Of a stretch of DNA of 64,000 nucleotides, positions 1 to 6,973 are shown piece by piece. Position 1 is the stretch's first letter; the number at the start of each line of letters is the position of its first letter. The translations under genes and the position numbers were made by a program. The notes beneath the pieces were generated by a model. That model searched no databases and had not been told where the DNA came from. It worked only from the letters and a program-made list of their open reading frames with translations. Origin of the DNA: Streptomyces triticagri (GTDB taxonomy: Bacteria > Actinomycetota > Actinomycetes > Streptomycetales > Streptomycetaceae); assembly GCF_003429565.1 (NCBI RefSeq), contig NZ_QUAK01000005.1:1-64000 (forward strand), in the 5' to 3' direction.

Positions 1-197
1 CGGCCTGGTGGCCGGGGGCCGCCGGGGCGGGAGGGGCGGGTGGTGGAGCCTGCTGGGCCCACTGCGATTCGAGCCGGGTGAGCGCCTCGAGTTCGCCGTA
101 GTCCAGGAATATCCCCCGGCAGCCGCTGCACTGCTCGATCTGGACGCCGTTGCGGTTGTACGTCTGCATCGGTGCTCGGCACTTCGGACACTGCATT
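1..197 (-). CDS. Zinc-ribbon (zf-TFIIB type) protein, 3' end cut by window edge
   Basis: The gene starts at the ATG at 197 and runs off the left edge, so about 65 residues are visible. The N-terminus carries two CxxC knuckles (MQCPKCRAPM and, about 20 residues later, CSGCRGIFLD), followed by GELEAL and then a Pro/Ala-rich tail. CPxC...CxxCxGxWLDxGE is the hallmark of the TFIIB-type zinc-ribbon family, small actinobacterial proteins of unknown role thought to bind one zinc ion. The assignment rests on the motif. Function is unknown and the C-terminus cannot be seen. Confidence 0.75.
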
Positions 198-265
198 TCG
201 GGCTCAACTCCTCGCCGCTCGGAACAGCTTCACCGGTACGGAGTCCGGCTTCCTTCTCCGGAACC

Positions 266-1228
266 CTACTTGGGAAATGCGGTGTCCAACTCCGGTGGGA
301 GAGCGGCCATTCGGACACACGAGTCGACCATCGCCTGCTCCACCTCATCCAGCGCACGGCCCGCGGCGGCCGCCTTGGCGACGGCCGTGGCAGCGGTCTG
401 GACCGTGAGGGCGCGTGCGGGTACGTCGAGTGCCGGCCAGGGGTCGCCGGCCGGTGGCACGGCAGGGCCGCGGGCCGCTCGATAAGCGTCCAGGAAGCGG
501 GCGAAGTCCTCCGCGGGCAGCAGGTCCGAGGCGTACCAGGCGGCGGGGCGCGCGAGGTCCCAAGCCGGTACGCCGAGGCCCAGGTCGTCGACGTCGATGA
601 GCAGCCAGCCGTGGGCGTCGTCCGTGGTCCGTACGAGCTGGCCGAGATGCCAGTCGCCGTGGCAGAGGGCGGCCGGGGCCGGCATCGGCGCTGCCGCACG
701 GGCCCAGGCGGGCAGAGTCTGCCAGGCCTCTTCCACGGCTCGGGCCGCCGGACGGGTGGCGGTGCGGCGCATCCGGTCGAGGGACGCGGCCGCCTTCTCG
801 GGGCCGCGCATCGGCGGCAGCGGGCCCGGGAGACCGGCGGGGTCGGTGCGGTGCAGGCGGGCGAGGAGCGTGCCGGCGGCGGACCAGGGGGCCTGGTGGG
901 GAGCCTCGGGATCGACGGGGGAACCGTAGGGCCAGCAGGACACGGGGCGGCCGTCGACCGCGGTGAGTGGAGCGGGCGAGGCCGGCAGTGGGGGAAGCAG
1001 CACCCCGGCGAGCGTGGGATGGGCGGCGACTGCGATGCGTACGGCCAGCCGGGACGGGTCGCCGTCGGACGCGTGCGCCTTGGCGACCGCCGGTCCGTGG
1101 CGGACGACGGTGCCGTCGGCACGGTCGGCGAGTACGGCCCGGCGCACCGTGCAGGCGCAGGTGTCACGTGCCGGGTGCACCAGGTCGCGGACGACGGCCG
1201 TCAACTTCCGCTGGAAGGTACTGGTCAC
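266..1228 (-). CDS. Aminoglycoside phosphotransferase-fold (APH) kinase
   Basis: 320 residues from a GTG at 1228, preceded by GGGGGAGC; the frame opens further upstream but without a better ribosome site. Phosphotransferase signatures are the Brenner-like loop CHGDWHLGQL (about residue 190) and the metal-binding loop LIDVDDLGLG about 20 residues later, followed by WDLARP. The Asn normally found at the end of the Brenner loop is Gln here, as in a subset of actinobacterial members. The family transfers phosphate from ATP (or GTP) to a hydroxyl of small molecules such as aminoglycosides, choline or homoserine. The substrate cannot be read from sequence, and drug resistance should not be assumed. 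A terminator at 1311-1342 separates it from the gene upstream. Confidence 0.8.
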   Translation of the reverse strand: MTSTFQRKLTAVVRDLVHPARDTCACTVRRAVLADRADGTVVRHGPAVAKAHASDGDPSRLAVRIAVAAHPTLAGVLLPPLPASPAPLTAVDGRPVSCWPYGSPVDPEAPHQAPWSAAGTLLARLHRTDPAGLPGPLPPMRGPEKAAASLDRMRRTATRPAARAVEEAWQTLPAWARAAAPMPAPAALCHGDWHLGQLVRTTDDAHGWLLIDVDDLGLGVPAWDLARPAAWYASDLLPAEDFARFLDAYRAARGPAVPPAGDPWPALDVPARALTVQTAATAVAKAAAAGRALDEVEQAMVDSCVRMAALPPELDTAFPK

Positions 1229-1310
1229 CGCTCCCCCGCCGTAGGCCGGACTTCGCGTCGAGCCTACGGGGACCGGCCGCACGGCGGCCCGGGAGTGTGC
1301 GCACACAAAA

Positions 1311-1342
1311 ATGCTCGCGCAGCTCCCCAGCTGCGCGAGCAT
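1311..1342 (-). terminator. Rho-independent terminator
   Basis: A perfect inverted repeat with 14-bp arms (1311-1324 and 1329-1342) and a 4-nt loop. Read on the minus strand the stem is followed directly by a run of five T residues. It lies downstream of the small membrane protein gene ending at 1430, so it should terminate that minus-strand transcript before the phosphotransferase gene. Confidence 0.85.
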
Positions 1343-1429
1343 TTGTGCCGTCCGCCGCACCCCCGTCCCCACGGGGCTCACTGGCCGGATGTCCCCGCCC
1401 GGACCGCTCTTCCGGGCCTGAGGCGCCGC

Positions 1430-1636
1430 TCAGCGCCCCAGCATCACGCCCACGGACGACGCTTGTGTGACCACTGCTTCCCAGCCGCCGAAGACGACCA
1501 CGAGCAGGGCCGCCAGGGGAAGCACCATGGCCGTGGCCACCAGCGGGTGACGCGTGCCGGACTGGCGGCTTCCGAATGCCGCCTGCACCTTGCGTCCCCG
1601 TGTGCGGATCATGGTCCGCGTCGCGGTGTCGGCCAT
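1430..1636 (-). CDS. Small single-span membrane protein, function unknown
   Basis: 68 residues from the ATG at 1636, with a strong ribosome site (AGGAGAGG, 4 nt before the ATG). The first 30 residues are basic and hydrophilic (RTRGRKVQAAFGSRQ). Residues about 34-52 form one hydrophobic segment (TAMVLPLAALLVVVFGGW), and a short tail ends in VMLGR. The positive-inside pattern predicts a cytoplasmic N-terminus. I do not recognise a named family. The dedicated terminator downstream at 1311-1342 suggests an independent transcript. Confidence 0.65.
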   Translation of the reverse strand: MADTATRTMIRTRGRKVQAAFGSRQSGTRHPLVATAMVLPLAALLVVVFGGWEAVVTQASSVGVMLGR

Positions 1637-1822
1637 GGTTCCTCTCCTGTCGTCTGGCAGCGGCGGGTGTCTGACCTCGGGGGACGAGTGCTGCACCCGC
1701 CGCTTGACAACAAATCTAGGCGGACGGGGCCCTTCGGGCGTCATGCCCTCGTACCTAATGCCGGGCCTCCTGCGGGATGACCCCTCACACCGTCATGTAC
1801 TCCCCTGGGTGGAGACGTGGAC

Positions 1823-2092
1823 CTAGGACTCGGGGACTTCCCCCAGGGGTCGGCGCGCTGCCGCCTCCGCCGGGTCCTCCCTCGGTATCGGTTGTTCGAC
1901 CAGGGCCAGGACCCTGTTCGCCATGAATCGCGCTGTGCGTACGACCGATCCACTGCGGGTGACTTCGCTCACTTCGACCACGCCGCGGCGCACTGCGGTC
2001 TCCACCCGGCGGCCCGCCCGGCCGGCCACCACCTCGTACGTCCGTGTCGTGTCGCCCGCGTCCACGACGATCTCCACCCGGTCACCTTTCAT
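1823..2092 (-). CDS. Small conserved-looking hypothetical protein (89 aa)
   Basis: Starts at the ATG at 2092 with a purine-rich AAGGGGGA about 9 nt upstream. The protein begins MKGDRVEIVVDAGDTTRTYE and continues with alternating charged and beta-prone residues up to RTARFMANRVLALVEQP, then an acidic, Pro/Ala-rich tail. No signal peptide, membrane span or recognised domain is visible; it looks like a small beta-rich cytoplasmic protein. It is divergent from the Ser/Thr kinase at 2337. A weaker relative of the RecA-NDp/PafBC promoter motif lies at 2182-2204. Confidence 0.6.
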   Translation of the reverse strand: MKGDRVEIVVDAGDTTRTYEVVAGRAGRRVETAVRRGVVEVSEVTRSGSVVRTARFMANRVLALVEQPIPREDPAEAAARRPLGEVPES

Positions 2093-2181
2093 GGAGTCAA
2101 TCCCCCTTCTGCGACGGAGTGTTGGGGCTCCGGTCGCGGTCGACGACCGGCCTGCCCGCCGGTTCTTCTGACCATGGGTCA

Positions 2182-2204
2182 ATTCTCCCACCGGGCACTG
2201 ACAA
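2182..2204 (-). promoter_or_regulatory. Candidate RecA-NDp/PafBC-like promoter, weak -10
   Basis: On the minus strand TTGTCAGTG (2204-2196) is followed after exactly 8 nt by GAGAAT (2187-2182). The -35 part is a perfect match to TTGTCRGTG, but the -10 has G where TANNNT needs T. It would drive the 89-residue protein starting at 2092, leaving a leader of about 80 nt. Confidence 0.4.
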
Positions 2205-2336
2205 TCGATCGGTCGGTGAATCGGTCGCCGAAGGCGCGGCCTCTGCACGCTCCCGGCCGGGGAAACGTAAGCTGTGGCTCGTCATTCGGTCAGGGCGGCA
2301 AGGACAACCGGGCACCAAGGGCGACAGGGATTCAGC

Positions 2337-3698
2337 ATGGCGATGATGCGGCTCCGGCGCGAGGATCCGCGTGTCGTCGGCTCGTTCAGGCTGCACCGCA
2401 GGCTCGGTGCGGGCGGCATGGGCGTCGTGTATCTGGGCTCCGACCGCCGGGGGCAGCGGGTCGCTCTCAAGGTGATCCGGCCCGATCTGGCGGAGGATCA
2501 GGAGTTCCGCTCCCGGTTCGCCCGTGAGGTGTCGGCGGCCCGGCGGATCCGGGGCGGCTGTACCGCGCGCCTGGTCGCCGCGGATCTGGAGGCCGAACGC
2601 CCCTGGTTCGCCACGCAGTACGTCCCCGGCCCCTCGCTGCACGACAAGGTCGCCGAGGAAGGCCCGCTGTCCGCGGCCGAGGTCGCCGCGGTCGGCTCGG
2701 CGCTGTCGGAGGGCCTGGTCGCGGTGCACGAGGCCGGAGTGGTGCACCGGGACCTGAAGCCGTCCAACATCCTGCTGTCCCCCAAGGGGCCGAGGATCAT
2801 CGACTTCGGTATCGCCTGGGCGACCGGCGCCTCGACTCTGACGCATGTGGGCACGGCGGTCGGCTCTCCCGGGTTTCTGGCGCCCGAGCAGGTGCGCGGT
2901 GCGGCCGTCACACCGGCCACCGATGTGTTCTCGCTGGGCGCGACGCTGGCGTACGCGGCCATGGGTGACTCGCCCTTCGGGCACGGCAGTTCGGAGGTCA
3001 TGCTCTACCGGGTGGTGCACGAGACCGCACAGCTGCGGGGGGTGCCGGACGCTCTGGCGCCGCTGCTGAGCGCGTGTCTGGCCAAGGACCCCGAGGAACG
3101 GCCCAGCACGCTTCAACTGTCCCTGCGGCTGAAGGAGATCGCCGCTCGCGAGGCGCACGGCCTGACCGACACCCGGGCTCCCGCACCGCGGCGGGAGAGC
3201 GACCGCCCTTCGGTGGGCAGGTCCGCCGAGGAGCGCACCGAATCGCAGGCCCATCGGCGCGCATCGGGCAGCGGTACGACCGGCGCGCAGCGAGCCTCGG
3301 GGGCGCGCGTGGGGCAGCGTCCGCCGGCGCAGCGGAACACGACCCGTCCGGGCCGCCGTCCCGCGCCGCGCAGTGGAGCCGGCCGCCCCGCCTCCCGTAC
3401 CACCGGGACCGGACGGCGGGTGCCGGCCAATCCGCGGCTGCTGCGGCAGCGGCTGGTGGTCTTCGTCGTGGTGACCCTCCTGGTGGCGCTCGGTATTGCT
3501 GCCGCGCAGGGCTGTCAGGGGCCCGCCCAAGGGTTCGGCGGAGCCGGCTCGCCGCGGAGCGCCGAGGTCGGTGGGGCGGTGGCCGCGGTCAAGTCCCAGG
3601 CGGTGACGGCCGGTTCGTCGCCGACGGCCACCCGGCCGGGGCGCAGCACGGAGAAGTTGGCGCTGAAGACGACCCCTCCCCCGGCCGAGCGCCGATAG
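2337..3698 (+). CDS. Membrane-anchored serine/threonine protein kinase
   Basis: 453 residues from the ATG at 2337. The N-terminal kinase domain (about 14-275) has the glycine loop GAGGMGVVYLG, the ATP-binding Lys in ALKVI, the catalytic loop HRDLKPSN, the Mg loop IIDFG, and an APE-like APEQV, so all catalytic residues of an RD-type PknB-family kinase are present. A basic Pro/Arg-rich linker follows, then one transmembrane helix (about 378-398, VVFVVVTLLVALGIAAA) and a short extracellular tail with no PASTA or other sensor domain. The last 184 nt overlap the convergent MOSC gene antisense, and the final 35 residues are low-complexity and probably acquired by stop-codon loss. The ligand and targets are unknown. 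Confidence 0.9.
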   Translation: MAMMRLRREDPRVVGSFRLHRRLGAGGMGVVYLGSDRRGQRVALKVIRPDLAEDQEFRSRFAREVSAARRIRGGCTARLVAADLEAERPWFATQYVPGPSLHDKVAEEGPLSAAEVAAVGSALSEGLVAVHEAGVVHRDLKPSNILLSPKGPRIIDFGIAWATGASTLTHVGTAVGSPGFLAPEQVRGAAVTPATDVFSLGATLAYAAMGDSPFGHGSSEVMLYRVVHETAQLRGVPDALAPLLSACLAKDPEERPSTLQLSLRLKEIAAREAHGLTDTRAPAPRRESDRPSVGRSAEERTESQAHRRASGSGTTGAQRASGARVGQRPPAQRNTTRPGRRPAPRSGAGRPASRTTGTGRRVPANPRLLRQRLVVFVVVTLLVALGIAAAQGCQGPAQGFGGAGSPRSAEVGGAVAAVKSQAVTAGSSPTATRPGRSTEKLALKTTPPPAERR

Positions 3699-4402
3699 CC
3701 GGCCAGGCTCCGCAGCGGCTCCGGGCCCGCCTTGGTGCCCGACTCCTGGTCGACGAGGGTGACGGCGCAGCGTACGACCTGTTTGGCGAAGGCCAGCTCG
3801 GTGTCGCCGAGTTCGATCCGGCGGACGTCGTCCTCGCGGTGCGCCGCCCAGTCGTCCAGGACGACATTGGGCCGGAAACGGCTCATCGGCAGGGGAGCGC
3901 GGCCTGCTCGTACGATGCGGTCGTTCAGGGTGTCCAGGGCGGCTCGGGAGACCATGTTGACCGCGCCGCTGTCGGCCCAGGCGCAGGTGCCGGGGGTGAG
4001 GCCGTCGGTCACCCGGTCGTGCTCGGGTGGTACGCGGACGAGGCCGCTCTCGGCGCCGAGCACCTCGGAGAGCCAGCCGGACGCGTCCTTGTGCTGGGCG
4101 ATGCCGCGGTACCGCTCGCCGAACAACTCCACGTCGCAGCGCGGTGATTCGAGGTCGATGTCGATGGTGAGGGGCTCGATGTCAGGTGCGCTCAGCGTCA
4201 GGCTGGTCCCGTCGGGGCTCGGCTCGGGCCGGATCACCGCGAGCCGTGGGTGGCCGCGCTGGCTGCGGTAGACGCCCTGCCCGTCGACGACCATGAAGCT
4301 GCGGTCGTGCTCGAGACCTGCGGTGGTGAGGCGGGCATGCTGCAGCGGCGTGCCGGCGCATCCCTTGACGGGGTAGGTGATCAGCTCTGCGACTACTGCC
4401 AT
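3515..4402 (-). CDS. MOSC domain protein with N-terminal MOSC beta-barrel
   Basis: 295 residues from the ATG at 4402. The N-terminal beta-barrel (about 1-120, AELITYPVKGCAGTPLQHA) and the C-terminal MOSC domain (about 140-265) match the YcbX/mARC-like family, which binds molybdenum cofactor and usually reduces N-hydroxylated compounds. A conserved Cys is present in FAKQVVRCAVTLVDQ, near the usual cofactor ligand position. The C-terminus carries about 30 extra residues beyond the domain, which run antisense into the kinase gene. No Shine-Dalgarno sequence is seen; instead a promoter at 4409-4431 ends 6 nt before the ATG, predicting a leaderless mRNA. The electron donor is not encoded nearby. 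Confidence 0.82.
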   Translation of the reverse strand: MAVVAELITYPVKGCAGTPLQHARLTTAGLEHDRSFMVVDGQGVYRSQRGHPRLAVIRPEPSPDGTSLTLSAPDIEPLTIDIDLESPRCDVELFGERYRGIAQHKDASGWLSEVLGAESGLVRVPPEHDRVTDGLTPGTCAWADSGAVNMVSRAALDTLNDRIVRAGRAPLPMSRFRPNVVLDDWAAHREDDVRRIELGDTELAFAKQVVRCAVTLVDQESGTKAGPEPLRSLAGYRRSAGGGVVFSANFSVLRPGRVAVGDEPAVTAWDLTAATAPPTSALRGEPAPPNPWAGP

Positions 4403-4408
4403 GCGGTC

Positions 4409-4431
4409 ACGTTAAGCCCCGGTACTGACAA
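4409..4431 (-). promoter_or_regulatory. RecA-NDp/PafBC-type promoter, leaderless geometry
   Basis: Minus strand TTGTCAGTA (4431-4423), 8-nt spacer, TAACGT (4414-4409): eight of nine -35 positions and the full TANNNT -10. Only 6 nt separate the -10 from the ATG of the MOSC gene at 4402, which predicts transcription starting at or next to the start codon. Confidence 0.6.
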
Positions 4432-4485
4432 CCGTGCAGGCGCCCAGGAGTTCGGGACCGGACCCGACCGGGGCTCCGGCCCTCG

Positions 4486-5355
4486 TCAGGCCGTGCGCTC
4501 GGTCCTGAAGCGGGTCGCGTAGAAGGCCACTGCGGAGGCGGCGGCGACGTTCAGGGAGTCGACGCCGGAGTGCATCGGGATGCGGACGTGTTCGTCGGCG
4601 GCCATCAGGGCGTCCTGGGTCAGGCCGTCGCCCTCGGTGCCGAAGATCAGTGCCAGTTTCTCCGGGTTCCGTGCGGCGAGCTCGTCGAGGCTGATGGCCT
4701 GTTCGCTCAGGCAGAGCGCCGCCGAGGTGAAGCCGGCGCGTCGCAGCAGCTCGGCGTCCTTCGGCCACAACTCGAGCCTGGTCCAGGGGACTTGGAAGAC
4801 GGCACCCATGGAGACCTTCACCGCCCGCCGGTAGAGAGGGTCAGCGCAGCGCGGTGTGAGGAGTACGGCGTCGACTCCGAGGGCCGCGGCGTTGCGGAAG
4901 GCGGCGCCGAGGTTGGCGTGGTCGACGATGTCCTCGAAGACGGCGACCCGGCGGATGCGGGGCGCGGCGGCCGGGCCGGCGGGTGCAGCGGTGTCCTCGC
5001 CGGGCAGACCGAGGAGTTCGGCGGGGCCGGGCAGCGGCCTGCGCTGCATCGAGGCGAGGGCGCCGCGGTGCACGTGGTAGCCGGTGACACGTTCGGCGAG
5101 CTCGGGGCTCACGGCGTAGACGGGGGCCGGGAGTTCGTCGATGACGTCGCGCATCACATCGATCCACTTGGCCGAGAGCAGCATGGAGCGCATCTCGTAG
5201 CCGGCGTCCTTCGCGCGCCGGATCACCTTCTCGCCCTCGGCGATGAACAGTCCCTCGGCCGGCTCGCGCCTGCGGCGCAGCTCGACGTCGGTCAGGTTGG
5301 TGTAGTCGCCGAGCCGGGGGTCGTCGGGGTCTTCGACAGTGATGAGGTCGGACAC
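4486..5355 (-). CDS. TrmH/SpoU-family RNA 2'-O-methyltransferase
   Basis: 289 residues from a GTG at 5355 (the frame continues to a TTG at 5391, but VSDLITVEDPDDPRL looks like the natural start). The N-terminal part (about 1-95, ending FIAEGEKVIRRA...) is the substrate-binding region. The C-terminal SPOUT domain has motif 1 NLGAAFRNAAALG with the catalytic Arg, motif 2 IFGTEGDGL and motif 3 IPMHSGVDSLNVAAASAV, which together make the trefoil-knot SAM site. The family methylates ribose 2'-OH groups in rRNA or tRNA. The precise nucleotide cannot be told from sequence. Confidence 0.9.
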   Translation of the reverse strand: MSDLITVEDPDDPRLGDYTNLTDVELRRRREPAEGLFIAEGEKVIRRAKDAGYEMRSMLLSAKWIDVMRDVIDELPAPVYAVSPELAERVTGYHVHRGALASMQRRPLPGPAELLGLPGEDTAAPAGPAAAPRIRRVAVFEDIVDHANLGAAFRNAAALGVDAVLLTPRCADPLYRRAVKVSMGAVFQVPWTRLELWPKDAELLRRAGFTSAALCLSEQAISLDELAARNPEKLALIFGTEGDGLTQDALMAADEHVRIPMHSGVDSLNVAAASAVAFYATRFRTERTA

Positions 5356-5420
5356 AGGGGTGATACTGCCTTGTCGTGCGAAGGGTGCCAACGGGGTGCG
5401 CGCGATTTGGTTACCTGCGG

Positions 5421-6689
5421 TTACCGATCACCGTGCGGATCTCCGTGCGGATCGCCGTGCGCGCCCGGGCCCACCTCCACGACGTCGCCGATCACGATGA
5501 CGGCCGGCGGCCTGACCTCTTCGCGTACGACGGTCTCGGCGACGGTTTCGAGGGTGGCGTCCACCCGGCGCTGGGCGGCCGTCGTGCCCTCCTGGACGAG
5601 GGCCACCGGTGTGCTCGGGGCGCGCCCGCCCGCGACCAGGGCCGCGGCGATCGCGCCGATCTTGTCGACGCCCATCAGGACGACGAGTGTGCCGCGCAGC
5701 CGGGCGAGCGCGGGCCAGTCGACCAGGGAGCGCTCGTCGTCCGGTGCCACATGTCCGCTGACCACGGTGAATTCGTGTGCCACCCCGCGGTGGGTGACCG
5801 GGATGCCGGCGGCGCTCGGCACGCTGATGGAGCTCGAGATGCCGGGCACCACGGTGCAGGGGATGCCGGCCTCGGCGAGTGCCTGGGCCTCCTCCATGCC
5901 GCGTCCGAAGACGAAGGGGTCGCCGCCCTTGAGGCGTACGACGGCCCGGCCGGCCTTGGCGTGTTCGATCAGGGCGTTGTTGATGGCCTCCTGGGCCATG
6001 AAGCGGCCGTACGGGATCTTCGCGGCGTCGATCACCTCGACGTGCGGCGGGAGTTCGGCGAGCAGGTCGCGGGGGCCGAGGCGGTCGGCGATCACCACAT
6101 CGGCCTCGGCGAGCAGGCGCCGGCCGCGGACGGTGATCAGGTCGGGGTCCCCCGGGCCCCCGCCGACGAGCGCGACCCTGGGTCCTTCGGGTGCCGTGCG
6201 GTGCTGCGGAGCCACCAGGGTGCCGTCGCGCAGGCCCTCCACCACGGCGTCCCGTACGGCCGCGGTGTGGCGCGGGTCGCGCTCCGCGAGCTCGGTGGTG
6301 AGCACGGCCACGGTGACGCCGGAGGTGTGGCCGGTGGCGGGGGTCAGGGCGGTGGCGACGTCCGCGTTGTCGCTGCGGACGCACCAGACCCGGTGGGCCT
6401 CGGCCTCCGCGGACGCGCGGGCGTTCGCCTCGGGGTCGCCGGTGGCGATCAGGGCGTACCAGGCGTCGGTCAGGTCGCCGTCGGCGTACCGCCTGCGGTG
6501 CCAGGTCAGTTCGCCCGCGTCCGCCATCGCCTCCACCGAGGGGGTCGCGGACGGTGATACGAGGACCACGTCGGCGCCGGCCGCGAGCAGGGCGGGCAGG
6601 CGGCGCTGGGCCACCTGTCCGCCTCCGACGACCACGACGCGGCGGCCGGCGAGACGGAGTCCTACGGGGTAGGCGGGGTGTGCTGCCAT
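5421..6689 (-). CDS. cysG: Fused siroheme synthase: precorrin-2 dehydrogenase + uroporphyrinogen-III C-methyltransferase
   Basis: 422 residues from the ATG at 6689. Residues about 8-110 form the NAD-binding precorrin-2 dehydrogenase domain (GRRVVVVGGGQVAQRRL). The SAM-dependent methyltransferase domain (about 165-405) has the classic SUMT motifs VALVGGGPGDPDLIT, VIADRLG and RLKGGDPFVFGRG. The enzyme turns uroporphyrinogen III into precorrin-2 and on to sirohydrochlorin, feeding both siroheme and the cobalamin pathway of the neighbouring cob genes. A chelatase domain as in enteric CysG is not obvious beyond the dehydrogenase part. The C-terminus ends in three copies of HGDP/HGDR from a 12-nt repeat. 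A pair of palindromes precedes it. Confidence 0.9.
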   Translation of the reverse strand: MAAHPAYPVGLRLAGRRVVVVGGGQVAQRRLPALLAAGADVVLVSPSATPSVEAMADAGELTWHRRRYADGDLTDAWYALIATGDPEANARASAEAEAHRVWCVRSDNADVATALTPATGHTSGVTVAVLTTELAERDPRHTAAVRDAVVEGLRDGTLVAPQHRTAPEGPRVALVGGGPGDPDLITVRGRRLLAEADVVIADRLGPRDLLAELPPHVEVIDAAKIPYGRFMAQEAINNALIEHAKAGRAVVRLKGGDPFVFGRGMEEAQALAEAGIPCTVVPGISSSISVPSAAGIPVTHRGVAHEFTVVSGHVAPDDERSLVDWPALARLRGTLVVLMGVDKIGAIAAALVAGGRAPSTPVALVQEGTTAAQRRVDATLETVAETVVREEVRPPAVIVIGDVVEVGPGAHGDPHGDPHGDR

Positions 6690-6831
6690 GGCGGTGGGGC
6701 TCCCGGTGCGGCTGGGCTGCTGCTGCCGCTGCGACGGTGGAGCGGCTCTTGACGTGCGGTGACGGGGTGTGGGGGTGCGGGTCCACGATACGGCGCGGGG
6801 GCGGCGAGGTCTTACCCGGTACGCGTCCGTG

Positions 6832-6908
6832 CGTGGTCGTGCTCCACGCGCGCGTGGAGCACGACCACGGACGGTTCTCACCCCTCACACGCGCGCGTGG
6901 AGGGGTGA
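6832..6908. repeat. 38-bp perfect palindrome plus second hairpin between cobT and cysG
   Basis: 6832-6869 is a perfect, loopless palindrome (19-bp arms beginning CGTGGTCGTG). Nine bases on, 6878-6908 forms a second stem: TCACCCCTC (6878-6886) pairs with GAGGGGTGA (6900-6908) around the self-complementary CACGCGCGCGTG (6888-6899), with one bulged A at 6887. Both share a CACGCGCGCGTGGAG core. They follow the cobT stop codon (6974) and precede cysG (6689). A transcription terminator or processing signal is the simplest reading, although no T-tract follows. A protein-binding site is the alternative. Confidence 0.85.
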
Positions 6909-6973
6909 TCTGCTGTCGCTCCCCCGTCACGCTTCGCTCGCTCGCCGAGCGGTGGCGGCCGTACGGGACGGCG

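Noticed and set aside
266-1228. Calling the APH-fold kinase an aminoglycoside resistance gene
   Set aside because: Only fold-level motifs are visible, and the family phosphorylates many metabolites; nothing in the context indicates resistance.
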